From the NCBI RefSeq assembly GCF_018135625.1, contig NZ_CP073079.1, forward strand, positions 1 to 64,000: a stretch of DNA of 64,000 bases, in the 5' to 3' direction. The position numbers and the translations under genes are program-made. Of the stretch, positions 1 through 7,292 are shown one piece after another. How positions within the stretch are numbered: position 1 is the first letter of the stretch; each line of letters begins with the position of its first letter. The notes under the pieces are model-generated. The model did not search any database. It was not told where the DNA came from and was given only the letters and a program-made list of their open reading frames with translations. Source of the stretch: Phenylobacterium montanum. Its GTDB lineage: Bacteria > Pseudomonadota > Alphaproteobacteria > Caulobacterales > Caulobacteraceae.

Positions 1-684
1 GTAGGCCTGGTCGAGGCGACGCGTCAGTTCCGGCCCGAAGCGCAGCGCCAGAGGCGCCCTGGGCTTGGCCTCGATCTCGCCCACGGTGTCGATGCCCATC
101 TTGCCCAGGGCGTCGGCCATGCCGTCCGGCAGACGCAGCGCCCAGGCCGGCAGATGGGCGATGGCGCGGCCGCTTTGGTCCGAGGAGACGATGGTCGCCG
201 GCGCCTTGACGAAGCGGGCCAGGGCGTGCGCCGCGCCCCAGGTTCCGGCCATGGCAGCGCGGGCGGCGAAGCCGGCGCGGGCCAGCCGGGCGACCATGTC
301 GGCGAGCAGTGCCTCTTCGCCGCCGAACAGATGCGCGGCGCCGCTAGCGTCGATCACCAGGCCGGCGGGCGGGTCGGCCGCCACGATCGGCGCGTAGAGC
401 TTCAGGGCCCAGAGCGCCAGGCGGTCCAGGGCCTCGACGTCGCCCTCGGGATCCGCGTCGTGGACAACGAGTTCCGCGCACAAGGCGCGGGCCTGGGTCG
501 CCGCCATGCCGGGATAGAGCCCGAGCGCCTGCGCGGCGGCGTCGGCCGCCAGCACCATCCGCTTGCGGCCAGATCGTCCGACTAGAACGACCGGGACGTC
601 AGCCGGCGGCGCGTCTTTGCCAAGGCTGCGTCGCAGGCGATCGGTCGGCCAGGTCGGCAGGTAGAGCGAGACGACCCGCCTCAT
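1..684 (-). CDS. imuB: ImuB, Y-family polymerase-like mutagenesis protein (partial, N-terminal 228 residues)
   Basis: ImuB is the catalytically inactive Y-family polymerase relative that links ImuA and the error-prone polymerase DnaE2 to the beta clamp during SOS mutagenesis. The visible part runs from the ATG at 684 to the window edge in one frame. It begins MRRVVSLYLPTWPTDRLRR, the usual ImuB N-terminus, and continues with GRSGRKRMVLAADAAAQALG and a palm-like segment. The start lies inside the end of imuA, giving an 86-base overlap in another frame. The C-terminus is missing because it runs off the left edge; dnaE2 would be expected beyond it. I chose the ATG at 684 because the conserved N-terminal peptide starts exactly there. 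Family assignment is confident. Confidence 0.9.
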   Translation of the reverse strand, partial: MRRVVSLYLPTWPTDRLRRSLGKDAPPADVPVVLVGRSGRKRMVLAADAAAQALGLYPGMAATQARALCAELVVHDADPEGDVEALDRLALWALKLYAPIVAADPPAGLVIDASGAAHLFGGEEALLADMVARLARAGFAARAAMAGTWGAAHALARFVKAPATIVSSDQSGRAIAHLPAWALRLPDGMADALGKMGIDTVGEIEAKPRAPLALRFGPELTRRLDQAY

Positions 685-1360
685 CACAAGCTTCCAATTC
701 AAAATCCGCGCATTCGCCGGCCTTGCAGCGGATGAGTTCGACAAACCATCGGGGCCGGCCCACGCCGGCGGCCGGCAGCGGGGAGGAGGGCAGCGCCGTC
801 ACCCGCCAGCGCGTGGTCGCCGCTGTTGGCTGGCCGAAGTCGGCCGCCTCGGCCTGGCGCCGCCAACGGCGGACGGCGATCCCCATCGTTCCGGTGCTCT
901 CGGCGGCGAGTTGCAGCCGCCGCGAGCTGGTCATGGAGAGGCGCGCGACCTCGCCCACCACGGCGCCCAGTCCGCCGTGCCGCAGGCCTTCCTCGAAACA
1001 GGCCAGCACTGTCTTCTCGTCATGCGCCTCGACGTAGATGACCCGGTCGGCGTCCAGACCGGCCTGGGCCAGGGCAGGGGCGAACAGGTCCTTGCGGGAG
1101 ACGCACCAGAGCACCTGGCCCCGGGTCCGCGCGGCGATGCCGGCGGCGAAGAGCGCCGACGCCGTGCCGTCGATGGCGCCGTTGCCCCCGCCGGCGACCT
1201 CGTGCAGCGCGCCGAGCGCCAGGCCGCCGTTTGGCAGATGTTGGTCGAGGAGGTCCAATCCGAACGGCAAAAATCCTTTGGGCGCACGTCCGCCGGCCTC
1301 GATCTTCTCGATCGCGGCGCGCAAGGCCTCAAAGGCGCGGGGGTTGGGCGCGATGGGCAT
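599..1360 (-). CDS. imuA: ImuA, SOS mutagenesis accessory protein
   Basis: This 253-residue protein is a RecA/SulA-related factor of the ImuA-ImuB-DnaE2 mutasome, which performs induced mutagenesis and lesion bypass in many alphaproteobacteria. It has the typical opening (FEALRAAIEKIE, then LPFGLDLLDQHLPNGGLALG), a glycine-rich GGGNGAIDGTASAL stretch where RecA has its P-loop, and a later REL-like core (TGTMGIAVRRWRR). It is first in the operon, followed by imuB, which begins inside it. A LexA-type box lies 30 bases upstream of the ATG, so SOS control is very likely. Length fits the family. Confidence 0.9.
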   Translation of the reverse strand: MPIAPNPRAFEALRAAIEKIEAGGRAPKGFLPFGLDLLDQHLPNGGLALGALHEVAGGGNGAIDGTASALFAAGIAARTRGQVLWCVSRKDLFAPALAQAGLDADRVIYVEAHDEKTVLACFEEGLRHGGLGAVVGEVARLSMTSSRRLQLAAESTGTMGIAVRRWRRQAEAADFGQPTAATTRWRVTALPSSPLPAAGVGRPRWFVELIRCKAGECADFELEACDEAGRLALPADLADRSPATQPWQRRAAG

Positions 1361-1389
1361 GGACTCCCAAACAGGATGGCGGTACTCAT

Positions 1390-1415
1390 GTTCCCTATTC
1401 GTTCCGCTCGGGAAC
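1390..1415. promoter_or_regulatory. LexA (SOS) box cluster upstream of imuA
   Basis: GTTC at 1390-1393 and GTTC at 1401-1404 form GTTC-N7-GTTC, the alphaproteobacterial LexA operator. A third half-site, GAAC at 1412-1415, follows after another 7 bases, so half-sites recur every 11 bp. The site lies between imuA (minus) and the small plus-strand gene at 1463 and could control both. The motif is seen directly; LexA binding is inferred. Confidence 0.85.
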
Positions 1416-1462
1416 GAAAAGAGTCAAGAGGCCATCGCTTTCCACGGGGCCGCGCGTCGCCC

Positions 1463-1810
1463 ATGTCCACAGACGAAATTCCAATGTCTGAAACCCAACC
1501 CCCCTCCACCCTGCAACGGCCGGCTGAGAAGCTGATCAGCCGCTTTGGCCTATGGCAGGTGAAAGACCACACCATCCGCACCTATCTCGAGAAGGGCTTT
1601 TCGCTCGGAATCTGCTGTCGCGCCTGTCCGCGCACCATTGAGTGGACGCCGCCCGAACTCCTGCGGCGGTTTGGGGATCGGCTCGATTTGCCCCTCAAGG
1701 ATCTCGTGCCCCGACTGTCCTGCACGGGCGAGGACGGCTGCGGCTCACACGACATCGCGGTGTTCCCGCACCTCTACGATGGCTCGTGGACCTGGCCGCC
1801 AAAGGCGTAG
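1463..1810 (+). CDS. Small Cys-rich protein divergent from imuA
   Basis: This 115-residue protein has no function I can name. It starts at ATG 1463 (a second in-frame ATG is at 1484). The middle carries CCRACPRTIEW and the C-terminal third SCTGEDGCGSHD, so five cysteines and a histidine could form a zinc-binding site. The charged, non-membrane sequence suggests a cytoplasmic, perhaps nucleic-acid-binding protein. It is divergent from imuA across the LexA box at 1390-1415, so it may be SOS-induced. The reading frame is open far upstream, but that stretch overlaps imuA antisense and is unlikely to be coding. Confidence 0.7.
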   Translation: MSTDEIPMSETQPPSTLQRPAEKLISRFGLWQVKDHTIRTYLEKGFSLGICCRACPRTIEWTPPELLRRFGDRLDLPLKDLVPRLSCTGEDGCGSHDIAVFPHLYDGSWTWPPKA

Positions 1811-1822
1811 GCCGAGCTCAGA

Positions 1823-2578
1823 TTAGCCGGGGACGGTCTCGTCTTGCCGGGCCCCGATCGCCACGACCTTCAAGGTCCCGTCCGGCAGGGGCCTTTGGAG
1901 GTGCTTCACCTCCTCCCAGGGCGCGCCGCTCATCCAGAGGTCGCGGTCCGCTTCCGTCGTCAGGATCACCGGCATGGCCTTCGAGTGGTAGGTCTTCACC
2001 GGCTCCGCGGAGTCTGTCGTCAGGAAGCCGTAGGCCTCGATCTCCTCCCAGCCCTTGCTCTTCATCCGCACGCAGGCGTGCGGCGTCCAGATGCCGGCGA
2101 AGAAGGCGAGCGGCCGGCTGTCGTCCAGCGCGAACCAGATGTTCTTGCGCGTGCGCTCATGGTCCTGGTCGGGCTCGGCGAAGGAGGTGAACGGCACCAG
2201 GCAGCGATTGGCGGCGCCGAGCCACGGCCGCCAATGGGCGTTGGTCTTGCCTTGGGCGTTGGTGGTGTTGCGGACATTGGTGGTGCCCTTGTCGGGCTCC
2301 ATCTTCAGCAGCTCGTTGAAATCGAACTCGGTGCCCTTGGCCCGCAGCTTGTCGGCGCGCTCGGTGGCCGCCTTGAACAGGGCCTGTTTTGACGTCGGCA
2401 TACCCCAGCGCAGGTTGCGCATCTCGCGCGATCCGTCCGCGGTCGTGACGATGACCGGTGCCGGGTAGTCCGGGTAGACGCCCGGCATCGGCGGCTGGTT
2501 GTTGTTGCGGTCGGTCATGGCCTTGGCCAGTCGTGCGACTTCGGCGCGGGCTTCCATGATCGCGTAGAGATTACACAT
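1823..2578 (-). CDS. yedK: SRAP domain protein (YedK/HMCES family abasic-site processing)
   Basis: SRAP proteins form a thiazolidine crosslink with abasic sites in single-stranded DNA through the N-terminal cysteine left after Met removal, shielding the lesion. This 251-residue protein starts MCNLYAIMEARAEV, placing the catalytic Cys at position 2. It shows the family blocks RNLRWGMP, RCLVPFTSFAEP, FFAGIWTPH and YHSKAMPVIL, the last holding the conserved active-site His. The start at 2578 is fixed by the need for Cys2. It follows a 60-residue gene 11 bases upstream and converges on the gene ending at 1810. The shared upstream region holds a LexA box, as expected for an SOS-associated gene. 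Confidence 0.92.
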   Translation of the reverse strand: MCNLYAIMEARAEVARLAKAMTDRNNNQPPMPGVYPDYPAPVIVTTADGSREMRNLRWGMPTSKQALFKAATERADKLRAKGTEFDFNELLKMEPDKGTTNVRNTTNAQGKTNAHWRPWLGAANRCLVPFTSFAEPDQDHERTRKNIWFALDDSRPLAFFAGIWTPHACVRMKSKGWEEIEAYGFLTTDSAEPVKTYHSKAMPVILTTEADRDLWMSGAPWEEVKHLQRPLPDGTLKVVAIGARQDETVPG

Positions 2579-2589
2579 TCGCCCCGCCT

Positions 2590-2772
2590 CTACTGCCGAA
2601 GCGTTCGATCGTTGGCGAACGCCTTATGGTCCAACAGCTCCGCCAGTTCGTCGGCGTCCTGGATGTCGAGACCGGTCTGCGGGACGCCGCTGATCGCGAC
2701 AGGTTCGCCGGTGAAGAGGTCGAACACTGTCCACCCCTCCCGATCTTCACGGATGTCGTATCGCTGGGGCAT
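2590..2772 (-). CDS. Small hypothetical protein upstream of the SRAP gene
   Basis: This 60-residue acidic protein starts MPQRYDIREDREGWTVFDL and continues with TGEPVAISGVPQTGLDIQDA. The pattern of short beta strands (WTVFDLFTGEPVAI) followed by a helix (DADELAELLDHKAF) looks like a compact alpha/beta protein. It lies 11 bases upstream of the SRAP gene on the same strand and probably shares its LexA-controlled promoter at 2841-2866. No function is known to me. I call it a gene because of its operon position and protein-like sequence. Confidence 0.6.
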   Translation of the reverse strand: MPQRYDIREDREGWTVFDLFTGEPVAISGVPQTGLDIQDADELAELLDHKAFANDRTLRQ

Positions 2773-2840
2773 GGTCCGCGATCCTGTCGGCCTCTGGGCA
2801 TCTAAGGGCGGCGTCGACCAGGGGTCAACGTAGCGAGCCC

Positions 2841-2866
2841 GAACGCCGACAGTTCTGTTTCTGTTC
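2841..2866. promoter_or_regulatory. LexA (SOS) box cluster between the SRAP operon and dinB
   Basis: GTTC at 2852-2855 and GTTC at 2863-2866 form GTTC-N7-GTTC. A third half-site, GAAC at 2841-2844, precedes them with the same 7-base gap. The box ends 10 bases before the first dinB ATG and lies 69 bases upstream of the minus-strand gene at 2772, so one operator region could repress both directions. Confidence 0.85.
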
Positions 2867-2876
2867 CAGATTCGGT

Positions 2877-3983
2877 ATGCTGACGCTCATGGGCGAACCG
2901 GTTCGCAAAATCATCCACGTCGACATGGACGCCTTCTATGCGTCGGTCGAACAGCGGGACAATCCGGACCTGCGGGGACGCCCGGTGGCGGTCGGCCATG
3001 GCGCGCGTCGCGGGGTGGTGGCGGCGGCCAGTTACGAAGCAAGGCAGTTTGGGGTTCGCTCGGCGCTGCCGTCAGTCACGGCGCTGCGCAAATGTGCTGA
3101 ACTGGTCTTTGTGCCGCCGCGCTTTGACGTCTACCGGGCGGTCTCGCGCCAGGTCCACGACGTCTTCGCTGAGTTCACCGACCTGATTGAGCCGCTGGCC
3201 CTGGATGAGGCCTATCTCGACGTCACCGCTAACAAGGCTGGCCTGCCGACCGCGTGGCTGACCGCAAAGGCGATCCGGGCCCGGATCCTGGAGGAGACGG
3301 GCCTGACGGCGTCGGCCGGCGTCTCCTACAACAAGTTCCTGGCCAAGCTGGCGTCCGGCCAGCGCAAGCCGAACGGCCAATTCGCCATCATGCCCGAGGA
3401 GGGGGCTGCGTTTGTCGAAGCCCTGCCCGTGGCTAAATTTCACGGGGTCGGCCCGGCGACAGCCGCGCGCATGCACGAGGCCGGCATCCAAACCGGCGCC
3501 GATCTGAAGACCTGGTCGCTGCAGGACCTGCAACGCCGCTTCGGCAAGGCCGGGACCTGGTACTACGCCATCGCCCGCGGCCAGGATGATCGGGCCGTCA
3601 ATCCCAATCGGGAGCGCAAGTCGTCGGGTTCGGAGACGACCTTCGAGGAGGACCTCACCGATCCGGCCCGCATCGAGGCCGGCGTTCTGGCCATGGCCGA
3701 TGACGTCTGGGCCTGGTGCGAGAAGACCGGCGGGCGCGGCCGCACGGTCACGGTGAAGATCAAGTGGGCCGACTTCCAGCAGTCCACCCGCAGCCAGTCA
3801 CTGGCGAGGCCGATCGATAGTCGGGCGACGCTGCACGAGGCCAGCCTTGGCCTGATCCGGTCGGTGTTTCCGCCACCGAAGGGCATCCGCTTGGTGGGTG
3901 TCACCTTGTCGAATTTCGCCGGTCAGCAGGGTAGCGTCACCCCGGAGATGTCGCTCCTGCCTGAGTCGGATAACGCCGCTTGA
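2877..3983 (+). CDS. dinB: DNA polymerase IV (Y-family)
   Basis: This 368-residue translesion polymerase extends past lesions and mismatches. Motifs include KIIHVDMDAFYASVEQ (first catalytic Asp), VAAASYEARQFGVRSALPS, the catalytic LALDEAYLDVT, and SAGVSYNKFLAKLASG with KPNGQ, all standard for DinB. The helix-hairpin-helix region (KFHGVGPATAARMHEAGI) and little-finger domain follow. Translation could begin at ATG 2877 or ATG 2889; the second is closer to the conserved core. A LexA operator sits immediately upstream. The stop overlaps the TTG start of the next gene, so the exonuclease downstream is probably co-translated. Confidence 0.93.
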   Translation: MLTLMGEPVRKIIHVDMDAFYASVEQRDNPDLRGRPVAVGHGARRGVVAAASYEARQFGVRSALPSVTALRKCAELVFVPPRFDVYRAVSRQVHDVFAEFTDLIEPLALDEAYLDVTANKAGLPTAWLTAKAIRARILEETGLTASAGVSYNKFLAKLASGQRKPNGQFAIMPEEGAAFVEALPVAKFHGVGPATAARMHEAGIQTGADLKTWSLQDLQRRFGKAGTWYYAIARGQDDRAVNPNRERKSSGSETTFEEDLTDPARIEAGVLAMADDVWAWCEKTGGRGRTVTVKIKWADFQQSTRSQSLARPIDSRATLHEASLGLIRSVFPPPKGIRLVGVTLSNFAGQQGSVTPEMSLLPESDNAA

Positions 3984-4894
3984 TCCACGTTGAGCCCAAT
4001 TCGCAGGAGACGGCCGATCTGGAGGCGCTGGCCGCCAAGCTTGAAGCGACCGGGACCTATCGCGTGCTCCGCAAACTCGCGCCTCGGCCGACGATAGAGC
4101 CTCCGGCAGGCGTCAAGGTGAGGCAGGGCCTGTTCGTCGACACCGAGACGACCGGTCTCGATCCGGCGCGAGACGAGATCATAGAACTGGCGATGGCGCC
4201 CTTCACCTACGGCCTCGACGGGGAAATCTACGCCGTCGGAGAACCGTTTCAGCAGTTGAGGGAGCCTTCAAAGCCCATCCCGGCTGAAATCACCGCCATC
4301 ACTGGGATCAGCGACGCAATGGTCGCCGGCCAGAACATCGACCCCGCCGCGGTCACGCGGTTCGCGGCGCCGGCTTCCTTGGTGGTGGCGCACAACGCCG
4401 CCTTCGACCGGAAATTTCTCGAGCGGTTCTGCGAGACGTTCAACACCAAGCCCTGGGCCTGTTCGATGAGCGAGATCGACTGGGCCGCCGAGGGCTACGA
4501 GGGGACCAAACTGGCGTATCTCGCTGGAGGCGCCGGGTTCTTTTACGAGCGCCACCGGGCGACCCACGACTGCATGGCGGCGATCGAGTTGCTGGCCCGC
4601 GTGCATCCGCGGAGTGGCCGGACCGGTCTTGCGCAACTGCTGGAGCGCGCGCGTACGCCCTCCTACAGGATTTGGGCGGAAAACTCGCCGTTCGACCTGA
4701 AGGACATCCTGAAAGCGCGCGGCTATCGCTGGAACGGGGAGGGGAGCGGGTTGCCCCGAGCCTGGTTCATTGATGTCGCCGAAGATGCCCGCGAGGCCGA
4801 AATCGCCTTCTTGAAGACGGAAATTTATAGCCGCGACATTGAGTTGCTCGTACGCCGGGTCGACGCCTACGACAGATTCTCGGATCGCATCTGA
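3980..4894 (+). CDS. DEDD-family 3'-5' exonuclease (Pol III epsilon-like)
   Basis: This 304-residue protein has the exonuclease motifs of DnaQ-like enzymes: LFVDTETTGLDP near residues 51-62 (Asp-x-Glu), VVAHNAAFDRKFLER (second Asp), and RATHDCMAAIELLA (His and the final Asp, the DEDDh type). The C-terminal part (APSYRIWAENSPF-like region, FDLKDILKARGYRW) is an extra domain of unknown role. It probably starts at TTG 3980, whose last bases overlap the dinB stop (TTGA). An exonuclease coupled to an SOS polymerase could trim or proofread during lesion bypass; this is inference. Length exceeds a bare exonuclease domain by about 100 residues. Confidence 0.85.
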   Translation: MIHVEPNSQETADLEALAAKLEATGTYRVLRKLAPRPTIEPPAGVKVRQGLFVDTETTGLDPARDEIIELAMAPFTYGLDGEIYAVGEPFQQLREPSKPIPAEITAITGISDAMVAGQNIDPAAVTRFAAPASLVVAHNAAFDRKFLERFCETFNTKPWACSMSEIDWAAEGYEGTKLAYLAGGAGFFYERHRATHDCMAAIELLARVHPRSGRTGLAQLLERARTPSYRIWAENSPFDLKDILKARGYRWNGEGSGLPRAWFIDVAEDAREAEIAFLKTEIYSRDIELLVRRVDAYDRFSDRI

Positions 4895-5003
4895 TCCTTG
4901 GCGGGGACCAATCCCAAACCCCGGGTGGCGAAGCGCTACCACACACGCTAGCGTCCCCCCGGCTTGCGGTGTCTTGGCGGCGAGAAGAACGGGGTGATGG
5001 CCA

Positions 5004-7292
5004 ATGACGCTGGCGCTCAGCGCATCGACTGTGAAAGCGTGGTTCCAGTATCGGTGCGAGCGCAAGGTCCGGTACGAACTCTTTACTGACGAAGAACTGG
5101 CGGCGCTTCCCATCGCCGCCGACGTTCGCGAGCAATCCTGGGCGATCCTTGGCGTTGACTACGAGGAGCGGGTGTTACGCCGGCTTGACCGCGTGGAAGG
5201 CGTCCTCCGGCCGCAACCGGGCGAGTTTGGTCTGCCGGAAGTTGACGCCATCACCTTCCTACGAGGTCGGTCCAGGGTGCCCTATGCGTCACAGCTCAAC
5301 CTGAGACCTCGCTCCCCTCTGGGGCTGCTGCAAGGGACGGGCGTCGCCTTGAAGCGGGTCTTTCCTGACCTCGTGAAGCGAGAGGTCGTGGACGGCCGGG
5401 CGGTCTTCCAGATCATCGACGTCAAGGCCACGCGACGGGCGACGCCGTTCCACAAAACCCAGGTCGCCTTCTACGCCCGGGTGCTCGAAGCGCTCTTGGC
5501 CGAACTGGGTGTCGACGCAGAGGTCAACCCTGTTGGCGTTATCTGGCGAATTCCCGATGGGGGGACCGCCGAGGGAGACGAATATCACCCAGAGGATTTC
5601 CGCCTGGCCCCTTACCTGCGGCTGGTCGACGATTTCTGCTCAAACCTTCTTCCACAGATCGCCAGCCGCGCGGTTGAACCGGGCGATGGCGCGCCTCGCC
5701 GCGATGAGACGTTTTTCCACCTCTATTTCAAATGCGAACAGTGCAAGTTCCTGGAGCACTGCATGGGGGCGATCTCCGACACCCTCCCTCCGGCCAACCG
5801 GGACGTCTCGGCGGTGGCCGGCCTCACCCATGAAGCGAAACGCGCGCTTCAACGGCTCGGAGTCCGGCGGGTCGGTGATCTCGCGCGCGCCGCCGGCCTG
5901 GCGGCTGCGCCGGGAATCGGGTGGTCGCTGAGCCGCCGGGCCGAGCTTCTGACGGTCCGCGCCAACGCCATTATCGCGCAGCAACCGCATCGTACCGAGG
6001 AGGCTCACACCTACCTGATGCCCCCGCGCGCCGACGCGACCCTGTTCGTGACCGTGGACCATGACCCGGTCGACGATCGGCTGGCGGCGATCGGGTACGC
6101 CTACTATCGGGATGGAAACAGGGTCCATGAGGTCATTCGCGTTCCCTCGACAGCGGGAGCGATCGATGAGGCTACCGCCATGGCAGAGGTGCTGGGGCAA
6201 CTTGTGGCTGACCTCGTCGCCATCGACGCCGCGAACCAGGCCGGCGGCGCGCTCCAAGCGCATATCTTTCTCTACGAGCCGTCGGAAGCGATCCGGTTGC
6301 AGGAAGCGGTTGGCCGCCATCTCGACGACACGCGCATCCGAAACGGGTTGCTGCACCTTGTTCGCCTTTTCCCGCCCGAAGATGTCGTACCGGAACCGGA
6401 GTTTCGTGGCGCACACCACCTGCCAGCGACGGCGCTGCGGACAGTGGTGGAGCAACTCTACGCGTTGCCGACCCAAGTTTCCTACGATCTGCGCCAAGTG
6501 AGCCAAGCTCTTGCGGCGTCGGGCGCGCTGGCGGAGCCCTATCGGCCGGCGCCCGAATTCGAGCGACCATTTTCGTCGCTGCTCTCCATCGAAGTCATCC
6601 GAGGCTTTCGCGAGGGCCGCGCCGGCGCCCCGGCCGCGGCGGAGATCCAGGTGGATGTCTCCGCCCGTCTGCACGCCCTTCAGCAGATCGCCGCTTGGTT
6701 GTTCGCCGAAAATGCAGCCGCACCCGCGCCCATGCTCCGGCTCTCCAAACGTCCCTTCCGGCTTCAGGCGACATTCGATCCGCTCAATGCGGACGACCTC
6801 GATCTGTTGCTCGCCTGCGAACTCCTCGAGAGTCGTGCGGGCCTGCTCGATGCCCTGATCGGCCTTGCGCAGCCCGCGCGGCGTCGACGCGACGCCGGAC
6901 GGGCGCTCACCGGGATGTCCGTCCTGCGCCATTGGCCAGCCCGCGGCCGGCGCTACATCATCTTCCGGGTTCCGCCTGAGAGCCGCGAGACCGACCTAGC
7001 GCCAGGTGGCTTCAACTTGATACTCACCGACGACGATCCTGATCTGCGCCTTGACCCTACATCCTGGGGCGCCATCAGTTGTCGGTTCGAGCGGCCGGGT
7101 GCGGGTTTTGAAGACCGCATCGATCAGATCAGAGTGAGCATGGCCGACGCCGATTTCAGCGCCGGGCCTTTCCGGACCATGTTCGATCGATCCAACGACC
7201 TGGCGGTGTGGTGCCTTGACCAAGCCTTTGGCGACGCCAACGGGCCGCGGGCGGCGCAGTTCTTGGTCGATCTCGCGCGAGCCCGCCCGTGA
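5004..7292 (+). CDS. RecB-like PD-(D/E)XK nuclease with Cas4/AddB-type Fe-S cysteines (Dpd-associated)
   Basis: This 762-residue protein resembles TM0106-type RecB-like nucleases. Nuclease signs are Pro121-Asp122, Asp139-x-Lys141 in FQIIDVKATR, and Gln153-xxx-Tyr157 in HKTQVAFYARV. Four cysteines are placed as in Cas4/AddB iron-sulfur nucleases: Cys18 (FQYRCER), then Cys244, Cys247 and Cys253 (CEQCKFLEHC). A helix-hairpin-helix-like segment (LTHEAKRALQRLGVRRVGDL) and a degenerate RNase H-like domain (LFVTVDHDP) follow. In related proteins this nuclease is often fused to an SF1 helicase; here the helicase is the next gene, joined by a GTGA overlap at 7289-7292. It is probably the DNA-cutting part of the restriction arm, filling the place of the PLD nuclease DpdK; that role is inferred. 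Confidence 0.8.
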   Translation: MTLALSASTVKAWFQYRCERKVRYELFTDEELAALPIAADVREQSWAILGVDYEERVLRRLDRVEGVLRPQPGEFGLPEVDAITFLRGRSRVPYASQLNLRPRSPLGLLQGTGVALKRVFPDLVKREVVDGRAVFQIIDVKATRRATPFHKTQVAFYARVLEALLAELGVDAEVNPVGVIWRIPDGGTAEGDEYHPEDFRLAPYLRLVDDFCSNLLPQIASRAVEPGDGAPRRDETFFHLYFKCEQCKFLEHCMGAISDTLPPANRDVSAVAGLTHEAKRALQRLGVRRVGDLARAAGLAAAPGIGWSLSRRAELLTVRANAIIAQQPHRTEEAHTYLMPPRADATLFVTVDHDPVDDRLAAIGYAYYRDGNRVHEVIRVPSTAGAIDEATAMAEVLGQLVADLVAIDAANQAGGALQAHIFLYEPSEAIRLQEAVGRHLDDTRIRNGLLHLVRLFPPEDVVPEPEFRGAHHLPATALRTVVEQLYALPTQVSYDLRQVSQALAASGALAEPYRPAPEFERPFSSLLSIEVIRGFREGRAGAPAAAEIQVDVSARLHALQQIAAWLFAENAAAPAPMLRLSKRPFRLQATFDPLNADDLDLLLACELLESRAGLLDALIGLAQPARRRRDAGRALTGMSVLRHWPARGRRYIIFRVPPESRETDLAPGGFNLILTDDDPDLRLDPTSWGAISCRFERPGAGFEDRIDQIRVSMADADFSAGPFRTMFDRSNDLAVWCLDQAFGDANGPRAAQFLVDLARARP

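Noticed and set aside
911-1462. Upstream extension of the 115-residue gene across imuA
   Set aside because: The extension is antisense to imuA and has no protein-like features. The LexA box lies just before the ATG at 1463.
5640-6932. 430-codon antisense frame within the Fe-S nuclease gene
   Set aside because: There are no motifs and Arg/Gly/Asp composition is high; the plus strand carries a complete nuclease.
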